From positions 1 through 60,412 of the forward strand of contig JAFRJB010000003.1 of NCBI GenBank assembly GCA_017432485.1: 60,412 nucleotides of DNA. Direction: 5' to 3'. This DNA comes from Clostridia bacterium (GTDB taxonomy: Bacteria; Bacillota; Clostridia; Oscillospirales; Acutalibacteraceae). Positions 33,135 to 41,468 of the stretch are shown here, in pieces (within the stretch, counting starts at the first letter, position 1; each line of letters begins with the position of its first letter). Below the pieces are notes generated by a model that ran no database searches, was not told the origin of the DNA, and worked only from the letters and a program-made list of their open reading frames with translations. The position numbers and the translations under genes were made by a program.

Positions 33135-33163
33135 ATTATACATCAAGCATAACGGTTTGTCAA
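33135..33163 (-). promoter_or_regulatory. Consensus promoter of the 5S rRNA
   Basis: On the minus strand, a perfect TTGACA (33158-33163), a 17-bp spacer and a perfect TATAAT (33135-33140). An A/T-rich stretch upstream (about 33166-33195) resembles an UP element. Confidence 0.85.
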
Positions 33164-33193
33164 CCACTTTTTTTAATTTTAAAAAATTTTTTC

Positions 33194-33832
33194 TTAATAT
33201 GTCGGTTTTCGCCGAAAAGACAGGGGTTTACTCCGGTTTTCGAATGGTTCAAAAAGCTGTTTTGCCTTCTTTTCAAATGCCCCGAGCGTGATTTTAAGTT
33301 CGAGCAGAGATTCCGCTTTGTCCACCTGCGCCTGCACTTTATCGATATAGCCCTTATACTCATTTTTAAGCAGCGCCTTTTCGCGCGCCCGCTCAAAAGT
33401 TTCCAACAGCTGTCGGCATTCATAAAAATGGCGCTTGGCTTCTAAAAACAAAAAGAGCGATGCCCGACTCTCGCGGCGCAAAAAGGCAAAGAATTCCCGA
33501 TTTTCTTTTTCCTGCGCTGCCGGTACAAACAGGCGCATCGGCACCGCACTGCGCTGCAGGCTGTCTTCGAGCAGTTCTTTGACCCGCGCCCGCTCGCAGT
33601 GCGCGCAGGGCAGCGCCACCACCGCCGTATCCGCGCCTAAAAAATAGCACTCATAAAGCGAACCGAGCAAATCCTGTAAGCCCTCACAGAGCACTTCCTC
33701 TGCAAGCGTTTTGCCCGCCTGCCGCGTATATTTCCCCGCCACGGGCGCCACAATATGCTCTAATTTCAAATCGTGCAGCAAGCAGCGGTAGAGCTGCGCA
33801 TCCGCCTGCGTGTAAGGTAAACACAATGTCAT
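33194..33832 (-). CDS. Hypothetical protein, Cys-pair and coiled coil
   Basis: A 212-residue protein I do not recognise. The ATG at 33832 has AGGAGG 7 nt upstream, which is strong evidence for translation. Seen: no signal peptide or membrane helix; an N-terminal half with scattered Cys (including ALPCAHCERARVKELL); a central FLRRESRASLFLFLEAKRHF; and a long charged helical C-terminal half (about 130-212), probably coiled coil. It lies between the 5S rRNA and a divergent tRNA-Arg gene. No function is proposed. Confidence 0.65.
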   Translation of the reverse strand: MTLCLPYTQADAQLYRCLLHDLKLEHIVAPVAGKYTRQAGKTLAEEVLCEGLQDLLGSLYECYFLGADTAVVALPCAHCERARVKELLEDSLQRSAVPMRLFVPAAQEKENREFFAFLRRESRASLFLFLEAKRHFYECRQLLETFERAREKALLKNEYKGYIDKVQAQVDKAESLLELKITLGAFEKKAKQLFEPFENRSKPLSFRRKPTY

Positions 33833-33904
33833 CCTAAAGCCTCCTTTTACCCTTTGCAGGCAGTATCGGCAGGTTTGGGGATGTTTATTCACTGCGTTTT
33901 TTCG

Positions 33905-33933
33905 TTGACTTTTGGGCGCGAATGGGTTACAAT
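33905..33933 (+). promoter_or_regulatory. tRNA-Arg promoter
   Basis: TTGACT (33905-33910), a 17-bp spacer and TACAAT (33928-33933), with the tRNA 5' end 15 nt downstream. Confidence 0.8.
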
Positions 33934-33947
33934 AACTTTCGCAATAT

Positions 33948-34024
33948 GCTCTCGTAGCTCAGCTGGATAGAGCGACCGCCTCCTAAGCGGTAGGTCGGAG
34001 GTTCGAATCCTCTCGGGAGTGCCA
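33948..34024 (+). tRNA. tRNA-Arg (anticodon CCT)
   Basis: A complete cloverleaf: acceptor GCTCTCG/CGGGAGT (two G-U pairs), D stem GCTC/GAGC, anticodon stem ACCGC/GCGGT with loop CTCCTAA (anticodon CCT at 33982-33984) and T arm GGAGG-TTCGAAT-CCTCT. Discriminator G and an encoded CCA. It reads AGG codons. Confidence 0.97.
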
Positions 34025-34025
34025 A

Positions 34026-34067
34026 GAAAGAACACCATTTTTGAATGTATCAAAAATGGTGTTCTTT
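34026..34067 (+). terminator. Terminator of tRNA-Arg
   Basis: AAGAACACCATTTTTGA and TCAAAAATGGTGTTCTT form a long, nearly perfect stem 2 nt after the CCA, followed by TTTC. Confidence 0.8.
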
Positions 34068-34071
34068 CAAT

Positions 34072-34345
34072 GAAATAAATCCCTTGCGGGATTTGTGAAG
34101 TATTCCTGCGGAATATGAAGTAGCTGTCGCTTCGTCCAAACAAACTGCACAACAGAAAGGATTTGCGAGCAAATCCTTTAAGTGTTGCTTCGTTTGTTTC
34201 TCCTCTCCCCAAAAAGTTTTCTGCGAAATACTTTTCGGGGTCCCCTATTATTGCTGCGCATATGATAGGGATTTGTTTCACTTCATATTGTGGCAAAGCC
34301 ACAATACTTCATAATGAACAAAGCGAATTACTTCATACTTCTCTT
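34072..34345. repeat. Hairpin concatemer H4 (TGAAGTA linker, inverted halves)
   Basis: The left half (34072-34135) alternates TGAAGTA-type linkers with AATCCCTTGCGGGATT, TTCCTGCGGAA and a third decayed unit. The right half (34277-34345) has the reverse-complement linker TACTTCATA with TTGTGGCAAAGCCACAA and a decayed ATGAACAAAGCGAAT unit. Between them lie further stems (AAAGGATTTGC/GCAAATCCTTT near 34157-34179; CCCCAAAAAG/CTTTTCGGGG near 34207-34240). No gene is seen here. Confidence 0.75.
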
Positions 34346-34353
34346 TCTCCCCC

Positions 34354-34382
34354 TTGCAAACCCCGCTTAAAGGTGTTACGAT
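34354..34382 (+). promoter_or_regulatory. Possible promoter of the cupin gene
   Basis: TTGCAA (34354-34359), a 17-bp spacer and TACGAT (34377-34382), about 40 bp before the start codon. Confidence 0.55.
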
Positions 34383-34422
34383 GATAAATAGTAATAAAAT
34401 ATTTAATGAAAGAGGCTTTCCC

Positions 34423-34773
34423 ATGATTAAAAGAAGCAAAGACTTAAGAGTTGTTTACAATGAGCATATGAAGGGCGGCGACGGCACCGCCAAAATCATT
34501 CACTACGCCGAAAAAGAAGAAATCGGCGGCAAATGCCGCCTGCTTGCCAAAATTGTGCTCGAGCCCGGCTGCTCCATCGGCGAGCACACCCATGAGGATG
34601 AAGAAGAAATCTTCTACATTGCCAAAGGCACCGCCGCATATTATGACGACGGTCAGTGGGTCACACTTCATGAGGGTGACAGTGCCATTTGCCTTGGCTC
34701 GCAAACCCACTCCATTGCCAACCGCAGCAACGAAACGACCGAAGTTATCGCCACGGTCTTACTTTATAAATAA
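34423..34773 (+). CDS. Small cupin-domain protein
   Basis: A 116-residue single-domain cupin. Motif 1 is GCSIGEHTHEDEEEIFYIAKG (metal ligands His55, His57, Glu61 expected) and motif 2 is GDSAICLGSQTHSIAN (His96). AGAGG lies 8 nt before the ATG. Cupins of this size include isomerases, metal-dependent oxygenases and sensors; the reaction cannot be told from sequence. It is transcribed towards the pilus operon, and the long hairpin at 34836-34877 probably ends both. Confidence 0.8.
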   Translation: MIKRSKDLRVVYNEHMKGGDGTAKIIHYAEKEEIGGKCRLLAKIVLEPGCSIGEHTHEDEEEIFYIAKGTAAYYDDGQWVTLHEGDSAICLGSQTHSIANRSNETTEVIATVLLYK

Positions 34774-34789
34774 GGCACGGCGCGGTGGC

Positions 34790-34830
34790 GAAACTGAAAA
34801 CTGAACCCTGAAAACTGAAAACTGAAAACT
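34790..34830 (+). repeat. Heptad array W4
   Basis: Consecutive 7-bp words GAAAACT (four exact copies, one GAACCCT, and a 6-bp GAAACT at the left edge) between the cupin stop codon and the terminator hairpin. The period is exactly 7 bp from 34796 to 34830. Confidence 0.85.
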
Positions 34831-34835
34831 GATAA

Positions 34836-34877
34836 ATAACAGACAGGCGAGGTCTTTGACCTCGCCTGTCTGTTATT
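34836..34877. terminator. Bidirectional terminator between cupin and sortase
   Basis: A roughly 19-bp perfect stem (AACAGACAGGCGAGGTC and its complement) with a 3-nt loop, flanked by AAATAA and TTATTT. It touches the sortase stop codon and ends the pilus operon. Confidence 0.8.
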
Positions 34878-35632
34878 TATCGCAAATACGCCGCCACGAC
34901 AAACCTGCCGTCTTCCGTATGGTAAGAGCAGGTAGAAAGCAGCAGCAGTTGCGCCGGGTAGGCGGGTTGCTCATTGAGCGCAATGTCCGACATTTCCCTT
35001 AGGCGCTGCACGGCTTCATTGTAGGCGGGCTCGCTGATGTCGCCGGTGACTTCGTCATATGCGAAAGCGCCGCTGCCCAACTGCGTTTGAAACGCGGCAA
35101 AGACGCGGTACACCCGCTTGCCGCTCCCGGTTGTCAGCTCAATTTCCGGGTGGTCTTTGGCAAAGGAAAAGGATTTATAACTGTCGAGCGAGCCGAACAT
35201 GGTCTCTGTTTGCATATTGTGCCCGTAGATAATCACGGCGCGGGAGTCCGTGGTACAGCCTTCCCCCAAAAAGAGAGACCCTGCCTGCGCGTCTTTTTTG
35301 TCAAAATCGCGGCGCAGATAATACTCGCTGTCTCCCTGCGGCGGCTGCATGACCGGGTAATCGATTTTCGTGCCCTCTATATGCAGCCACCCCGCATAAT
35401 CGCTGTTGAGTTTTTTTAGAGCGGCAAACGAGGCTTGCGCCTTCTCGGTGTCGCTCTGCGCCGCATCCGTCGCCGCGGCGGCGATTTGCCCAAGGTCTTC
35501 TACGCGGTTTTCGCCTTTTTTCTGCGGCAAATAAATGCGCAGCGCCAGCGCCAGTGAAATCACCAGCGCTGCGATGCAAACCGCAGTCAAGACTGCTAAG
35601 AGTATTTTGTTTGCCTTGCCTTTTTCTTTCAT
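34877..35632 (-). CDS. Class B sortase, last gene of the pilus operon
   Basis: A 251-residue transpeptidase with an N-terminal membrane anchor (ILLAVLTAVCIAALVISLAL). The SrtB-type core has WL.I.GT.IDYPVMQ, YYLRRDF, the catalytic His in IYGHNMQ (about residue 138), the catalytic Cys in LLLLSTCSY (about 235) and Arg in DGRFVV. It probably attaches the pilus or adhesin, acting with the sortase at 42198. Two starts are possible: the ATG used here or a GTG at 35650. Neither has a strong ribosome site, so translation may depend on the adhesin gene 40 bp upstream. Confidence 0.88.
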   Translation of the reverse strand: MKEKGKANKILLAVLTAVCIAALVISLALALRIYLPQKKGENRVEDLGQIAAAATDAAQSDTEKAQASFAALKKLNSDYAGWLHIEGTKIDYPVMQPPQGDSEYYLRRDFDKKDAQAGSLFLGEGCTTDSRAVIIYGHNMQTETMFGSLDSYKSFSFAKDHPEIELTTGSGKRVYRVFAAFQTQLGSGAFAYDEVTGDISEPAYNEAVQRLREMSDIALNEQPAYPAQLLLLSTCSYHTEDGRFVVAAYLR

Positions 35633-35672
35633 AAAATCCGGATTTACCACGCATCTGTGATGCGCCTTTTTT

Positions 35673-38600
35673 TTATGTCTTTTTCTTGGGTGTTTGCTTC
35701 TTTTTGCGGTAGGTGATGACCGCCGCTGCGGTCGCTGCCGAGAGTAGCAACATCACCGCAGCGAGCGCAATATTGCTTCGAATACCGGTCGGCACAATGC
35801 CGCTGCGCTCATTGGTCACCGCAAGGGTGGTGTCTTCCGTGATAGAGAAGGTTCTCGAAGACTGCTGCTGCGCCTGTTCCTCGCCCAGGCGGAAGGTAGA
35901 GGTATACCCTGCGGCTGCCTCGCTGATGGTGATATTCGTGCTCTGCGGCACGGTGATGGTCACCGTATCGCCGTGTCGGAGCGTAAAGGTGCCGCCGCTT
36001 GTCAGCGGGGTAGATTGCACCACGCCGTTCTTTGTCCAGGCATAGGTGTCCTGTGCGGTCGCGCCTGCCACGGTAAGGGTGAAGGTGAAGTCTCGATTGC
36101 GCTCTCCCTGGTTGCCCGTGACGGTCTTTGTGACAGTCAAATCGGCGTAGTTGCGCTCATTGGGCACATTGATGCTGTAGGTAATAGAGGCTTCGCCCTG
36201 CGTGGTCATATATTGGCTGTGTTCTTCGCCGATGACCGTGACAGTGCCGCTTTGCGTAACGGCAAACCGGATGTCTTCCTCCAAGATGCCGTAACCGGGC
36301 GGCGCCTGTGTCTCGGTCAGGTAATACCTGTCGGGTGTCAGGGAGGCGGTAATGTACGGCAAGACACCGTCTGCTCCCGAAACAAGGTCTTCAAAACCTG
36401 CCACCGGGTTGACATCCTTGACCTTACCGCCGATGCCGTCCACCGCGCGGTACAGCGCAAAGTGGGCGCCCGCAAGCGGCTGCTGCGTATCGCCGTCTAC
36501 CTTCACGACGCGCAGGCTGAAGGGTTTGTTGAACACATCGATGTAGGCGATGAGTTTATCGCCTTGCACCGGTGATTGATAGCCGATTGCCCACTGTGCA
36601 TCATTGCCGCTGACCGTGACACTGTCGTCATTCCCAATCGAGAAGACAACCGCATTGGGCACGCCCATATAGGTGCCGGGCGGCTGTGTTTCGGTGAGCA
36701 CATAGTCTTCCTCGCGCTCGAAGTTGTAGAGAATGGTCACTCTGCCGTTTTCATCGGAAGTAAAGGTGCCGATGGTCTGCCCGTTCTTTGTCAGGGTAAA
36801 GATACCGCCGGGCAATACCTCGCGGGTATTCATATCGTAAAGCGTAATAACCACACCGCCGGTGCGGGTGTTGGTAATCGTATCGTAGCGCACATTGCCG
36901 GGGTCTGCCACCGATTCGGCGGTGCACTGCGGTTCGCCCTGTTCGTATTCCACCTCATAGGCATAATTGCTCGGGTTTTGTGCGTTTTTCGCCGTGGCGG
37001 CAATCGTGGTCAAGTCACCGTCATTCAACCGGCGGTCCACCGCCGTGTAACCAATCAGGTCGCCCGCGGCATCAAAGACCGGGTCTTCCAGTTCCACTTC
37101 GTAGACCACATAGTCCGTAAAGTTTACACCTGTGGGCAGTACATCGAAATAGTAGCGAAGGGAAGTGTTCGGGCTCCTGAGTTGTTTGACGGTGCCCGGC
37201 ACCAGAGTGTTGCCGTAATAAATCGCGGTAAAGATAGAGTCGTGCGAATCGGTATACGCCGCATCGCTCCAAACTTTGTCGACCATAATTTCCCAACCGC
37301 GCTTATTCTTGATTGTAATTTGCGGCGACTCGCCGTCGCGCATCCAGCCGGAATTAAGCGTATCACCGGCAGCCACATTGTAGGTCGTGGCATCGTGCTC
37401 GTAGCCGGTCAGTTGGTAACCGAGCGGAATTTCATTGGGTCTTTCCTCGACTCTGTAGTGCACGCCGATCGGCAGATTCGGCACGACTACCGTGTAGCCG
37501 GCAGGAATCTTGGAAATGGCGCCGTTCATCGAGGTTTCGTAAGCGAGGTTTATCTTTTCCGCATCCGTCAACTGGCTGTAATCGGTCTTTTGGGTCGGTT
37601 CAAACCTGCCGGTAGCCGGGTTCCACATGCAGAAGTAGCCATCGGAGTCTTTGACATAGTAGTCAAACATATTCGCGGCAATCAGGTTTTCCTGCACACC
37701 GTTAGACAGGTACAAGCGGAAACTGAAGGTAGTGCCGTCATCCTCCGCTGTCAAAATATTGCCGTCTTCATCATAGAGCGCTTTTGTAAAGGAAAGTGTG
37801 CGCAGCGCACCGCTCTTTACATGGTTGTCAAATACCACATTCGGGCGCTGGGCGACGGTCAGCCAGCCGGAGTCATAACTGTTGCGGTCGGTCGCGCCGA
37901 TACTTTGCCCTGTGACAGCGGTGCCGTTGACCGTGACAACATCATACATATCGTCGGGTACGCCGCACTCGACAATGCGGTACTCAATCGTATCGGCAGG
38001 GAAGTCGATTTCCGCGTTCTTAAACGGGTCTAAGAAGTAAACGCTGTCATAGGTCACGGAACTGCCCGGCGGCGTATAATGCGCTTCATAATGCACTTTT
38101 TTGGTGGAGCCCTGGTAAGAGAGTTTCGCCAAACTATCCGAACTTGTCAAGAGTTTCGCATCGCCGTATTCTTCGTCTTTATACCAGATTTGGAAGGGAT
38201 ATTCCACCAAATCATAGTCCAAACCGTCCGCGCCACTGACATTTTTGGTCAAGACCACCGTGCCATCGGAAATCGGGCTTAAGTTAAAGCGCATATGTAA
38301 GTTGGAAGCACCGGCGCCGCGCTCCATGTAGAAAATTCTCATCGTGTGCGCCGAGTAGTCTTTAAAGACCGTTTCGCCGGGCTCGAAGTAATCATCTAAG
38401 AAAGCATCGATTTGCGCCTGCGTGGCATCAGGATTGCGGGTCAGGAAGTTCTCCGTAAAGACATCGCGCAGGGTGGTGCTTACGCCTTCGACCGTCACAA
38501 TACCGGTCGCAAAGTTAACATTGCCGGCAAGCGCGGAGTGAATACCGCCCAAGTCAATGACCAGTTCCCCGTCAACATACAGCCAGAAGTCATCGTCACC

Positions 38601-41357
38601 GGTAAATTCAAAGATAATGTCGTGCCCCCACGCATCTTTACCGCTGGGTGTTTGCATGAAGCTGGCGCTCATTTCCATGCCGTTATAATAATTCGGGCTT
38701 CTGCCGACCGTATGTAATCTTTCATATTTTCTCGGGTCGGAATCCGGCAACAAACCGGCTTCTTCCACGCCGGGCTGCGCCAACGCGCTATACAGGTTTT
38801 CGGGATTGACCGTGGAGTAAACACCCGCCTGAATGGTGTCATACGGGAAGAATTGCCCGTGCTTAAGCGTTGTTTTGGGCTCAATATCCGTGCTGCCCAA
38901 TTCTTCGTAAACGGTAAAGTCGGTGCCGACCGTGCCGTCGCTCTGAATGAGGGTTGCAAAATTTTGGCAACTGTCAAACTCAAAGTAGCCGCTTGCACTG
39001 TGCGTGCTTTCCAGGAAGAGGTGGTTGGCATCCGTCTCGTTGGCGTAGAGTTCCGAGAGCACGCGGTTGGTTCTCGTGGCAGTCGGGTAGCCCTGGGCGT
39101 TCAGGTTGGTGGATAACAAGCCCTTGGTGGCATACAGGTAAGAATCCGTCTCGGTGTCGAGGAATTCGTTTTGGAAGCGCCCGTTTGCGGCAGACTGCAC
39201 CGGGAAGTCAATCATCTTCATAGTGATGCCGTAATCGTTATTGTCGACCGTTGCGACCTCTGTCAGGCGCGGTACCGGGGTTTCCACCACTGCAAAGTAG
39301 AAGGTTTCCGCCTGCGAACGCGGGGAAGAGGTGACGCGGTCGTTCTCAACATCTGTCTTCAAACCGGCATAAGTGTAGTGGTCATCATCCCACGCCACAA
39401 TGTCGGAATAGTATTCACCGGCACGCCTGCCCGGCATATTCAAGCCGATTTTTGAGGAAGAGAGCGTTTGCCCGCCGGTAATCTGCGGCGCAATATATTT
39501 GCGCGAATAGTTGTTGTAAAGTTCGTAGTAGTAATTGGGCGAGCCGTCATCATAATGGTACTCGGTGAAATCCCACAAGAGGGTGTTAACTCTGCTGCCC
39601 ACCCACATGATGTAATCGCCGCGCTCGTAACAGGGGTACAGCGAACCGTCATGGTCAACCGCGTAGAATTCATAGGCTTTGGTATCTTCATTCCAAATAC
39701 GGGTGTAGACGATAACCCGCGCGCCGTCCGGCACATCGGAAATACCGATTTTTTCCGAAGAATAGGTGACATAGTCTTCATTTTCCAGCCCCGAAGTCTC
39801 TACAATATTGAGCCACTGTGCGACCGAAGTGTTGGTGGTTGCGGCGCCGAAATTCGTGCCGTCGAAATTGACGGATTTTGTGCCGGAAGTCAGTTTGAAC
39901 TGATTGTTGCTGTTGGAAGAAACGGTAAAGGCTGTCGCATTCGCTTCTTCCGCCAAAGACAGAGTGCTGCCGCTTAAGCGCAGGTAGCGTGTCTGCCCGT
40001 TGACCACGGTGGAAACGGTGTAGTGGTCACTGGAAATGTTGTGGAATGTCCACATCGTGATATCGCTGTCCTCCGCCACATAGAGGGTTCTGCTCGCATC
40101 CTCGTTGCGCACCACCAGGCTCATCATCGACAGGCTGTTGGTGTCGCCCTCTGCCATAAAGGCATAGCCCACCGTACCGCCGGGGTAGTTCATCAAGCCG
40201 AAGGTCTTGCCGTCAAGCCCGTAATAATCATCGGGTTTGACCAAAGCATCGGCATAGTTTGCGACAATGCGCACATTGGTGGAGTTGGTATTAGAGCCGT
40301 AGTAGCGCATACCGCTGCCGCTGCCGGAGTGCTGCAGCCAGCGGCTGGATGCGCTGTCTTTTAGCGTAAAAGCATAGGAAGCTGCACTTGCCACTTCGAA
40401 AATATCGGCATCTGTCGCGCTCAGTTCCACACCCACGCTGCCGACAGAATGGATATAGCGCTTCTCCCCGTTAACGAAGGTGTAAACCTTACAGTTAGCA
40501 GGGTTTGTAGAGGTGTCATCGGGGTTGGCGCGCTCAAAATAGTAGACTGCCGCCTGTGCGGGAGAAGCGGTCTCCACAATGGCATCATCGCCGTTAACGG
40601 TAGTGGTAAAATAGCGCGGATTGTCGGTATTGTAGGACAGGCAGAAACCGACAGACTGCCCTCTTTGGCTTAATAATTCGCTTACTTGCGTTGCTGTCTC
40701 AAATTGAAATTCCGGCGGAACGGCAACAATCGCATACACGCTAAAGCCGGTGGCGAAGAAACTGATTTTGCCGTCTTCCACAAAGAATTGTGTCATTTTT
40801 TCTCTGGTGCCGTCATCTTTGATGTGCCAGAGTTGGGTTTTAGTGTCTTCACTCAGTTGCGGCTCGGCAATCTCTACAAGTATCGGCCTGTCTTCATCCG
40901 GCTGGTATTCTTCTTCTCCTGCCATGATGGTGATGTTATAGGCTGCGATCACACTTGCCTGCGGAGTGTCGCGCGTAATCGCCGCTTCGTCTGCCGCGTG
41001 TTCTCCGCCTTCGGCAGAAAAGTCCCCGGTGACATCGACCGCTTCCGCCGATGCCTGCTTCGGCATCATGCCGTTGAGCGTAACACTCTTCTCGTTTTGC
41101 TGCGCATTCGGGTATAATTCAAAACTCAATTGCTCAAATTCGGTGTTTTCCGCATTGCTTTCCACGCCCTGCGCCACGGCGCTGATAATCGGCGCCAGCG
41201 TTTGACCGCTCACGGCAAAAATAAGGATAATTGCCGTCACAACGCACAGCGCTTGTACCGACAGTTGCCTGCGGCGCCGCAACCAATCAGGGGCATGCAT
41301 GACAAAAGAGGGCAGGCGTGAACAAAGCCCGGAAAGCAATTTCCGCAACGGTTTCAT
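35673..41357 (-). CDS. Giant sortase-anchored pilus adhesin (SpaA/fibro-slime domains)
   Basis: A 1894-residue surface protein. AAAGGAGGG lies before the ATG at 41357. The long N-terminal export segment has a hydrophobic core near 40-60 (VQALCVVTAIILIFAVSG). The middle holds a fibro-slime-type domain (DDDFWLYVDGELVIDLGG, about residue 930). From about 1040 come FctA/CnaB-like pilin modules, two SpaA-like prealbumin folds (VITLYDMNTREVLPGGIFTL near 1500; LRVVKVDGDTQQPLAGAHF near 1615, each with an E-T-Q-P/A-P-P-G loop) and a last domain near 1737. The C terminus is a sorting signal: VPTGIR (about 1854), hydrophobic helix, KKKQTPKKK. By analogy with Cpa-type pili it is the probable tip adhesin; its ligand is unknown. 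Confidence 0.88.
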   Translation of the reverse strand: MKPLRKLLSGLCSRLPSFVMHAPDWLRRRRQLSVQALCVVTAIILIFAVSGQTLAPIISAVAQGVESNAENTEFEQLSFELYPNAQQNEKSVTLNGMMPKQASAEAVDVTGDFSAEGGEHAADEAAITRDTPQASVIAAYNITIMAGEEEYQPDEDRPILVEIAEPQLSEDTKTQLWHIKDDGTREKMTQFFVEDGKISFFATGFSVYAIVAVPPEFQFETATQVSELLSQRGQSVGFCLSYNTDNPRYFTTTVNGDDAIVETASPAQAAVYYFERANPDDTSTNPANCKVYTFVNGEKRYIHSVGSVGVELSATDADIFEVASAASYAFTLKDSASSRWLQHSGSGSGMRYYGSNTNSTNVRIVANYADALVKPDDYYGLDGKTFGLMNYPGGTVGYAFMAEGDTNSLSMMSLVVRNEDASRTLYVAEDSDITMWTFHNISSDHYTVSTVVNGQTRYLRLSGSTLSLAEEANATAFTVSSNSNNQFKLTSGTKSVNFDGTNFGAATTNTSVAQWLNIVETSGLENEDYVTYSSEKIGISDVPDGARVIVYTRIWNEDTKAYEFYAVDHDGSLYPCYERGDYIMWVGSRVNTLLWDFTEYHYDDGSPNYYYELYNNYSRKYIAPQITGGQTLSSSKIGLNMPGRRAGEYYSDIVAWDDDHYTYAGLKTDVENDRVTSSPRSQAETFYFAVVETPVPRLTEVATVDNNDYGITMKMIDFPVQSAANGRFQNEFLDTETDSYLYATKGLLSTNLNAQGYPTATRTNRVLSELYANETDANHLFLESTHSASGYFEFDSCQNFATLIQSDGTVGTDFTVYEELGSTDIEPKTTLKHGQFFPYDTIQAGVYSTVNPENLYSALAQPGVEEAGLLPDSDPRKYERLHTVGRSPNYYNGMEMSASFMQTPSGKDAWGHDIIFEFTGDDDFWLYVDGELVIDLGGIHSALAGNVNFATGIVTVEGVSTTLRDVFTENFLTRNPDATQAQIDAFLDDYFEPGETVFKDYSAHTMRIFYMERGAGASNLHMRFNLSPISDGTVVLTKNVSGADGLDYDLVEYPFQIWYKDEEYGDAKLLTSSDSLAKLSYQGSTKKVHYEAHYTPPGSSVTYDSVYFLDPFKNAEIDFPADTIEYRIVECGVPDDMYDVVTVNGTAVTGQSIGATDRNSYDSGWLTVAQRPNVVFDNHVKSGALRTLSFTKALYDEDGNILTAEDDGTTFSFRLYLSNGVQENLIAANMFDYYVKDSDGYFCMWNPATGRFEPTQKTDYSQLTDAEKINLAYETSMNGAISKIPAGYTVVVPNLPIGVHYRVEERPNEIPLGYQLTGYEHDATTYNVAAGDTLNSGWMRDGESPQITIKNKRGWEIMVDKVWSDAAYTDSHDSIFTAIYYGNTLVPGTVKQLRSPNTSLRYYFDVLPTGVNFTDYVVYEVELEDPVFDAAGDLIGYTAVDRRLNDGDLTTIAATAKNAQNPSNYAYEVEYEQGEPQCTAESVADPGNVRYDTITNTRTGGVVITLYDMNTREVLPGGIFTLTKNGQTIGTFTSDENGRVTILYNFEREEDYVLTETQPPGTYMGVPNAVVFSIGNDDSVTVSGNDAQWAIGYQSPVQGDKLIAYIDVFNKPFSLRVVKVDGDTQQPLAGAHFALYRAVDGIGGKVKDVNPVAGFEDLVSGADGVLPYITASLTPDRYYLTETQAPPGYGILEEDIRFAVTQSGTVTVIGEEHSQYMTTQGEASITYSINVPNERNYADLTVTKTVTGNQGERNRDFTFTLTVAGATAQDTYAWTKNGVVQSTPLTSGGTFTLRHGDTVTITVPQSTNITISEAAAGYTSTFRLGEEQAQQQSSRTFSITEDTTLAVTNERSGIVPTGIRSNIALAAVMLLLSAATAAAVITYRKKKQTPKKKT

Positions 41358-41412
41358 ACCTATCCCTCCTTTCTGCATGGCCCTAAAAATGGGCGCACTT
41401 ATAGCTTTTTTA

Positions 41413-41461
41413 AATATTATTAATTTTCGCGAACTATCGCGCGCGCGAAAAAATTATTAAA
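41413..41461. other. Intercistronic hairpin in the pilus operon
   Basis: An imperfect long stem (AATTTTCGCG against CGCGAAAAAATT with extended AT arms) lies between the minor pilin and adhesin genes. With no clean U-run, it may be an mRNA-processing or attenuation site that lowers adhesin expression relative to the pilins. Confidence 0.5.
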
Positions 41462-41468
41462 TAAAATC

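Noticed and set aside
33889..34302. Minus-strand open frame of 137 codons covering tRNA-Arg
   Set aside because: Its product is the antisense of the tRNA and its flanks (a PERIRTSDLPLRRRSLYPAELRE-type peptide is a well-known spurious annotation). The tRNA fold, promoter and terminator explain the region.
36576..38033. 485-codon plus-strand open frame inside the adhesin gene
   Set aside because: It is fully antisense to the pilus adhesin, has no ribosome site or family features, and its composition mirrors the real coding strand.
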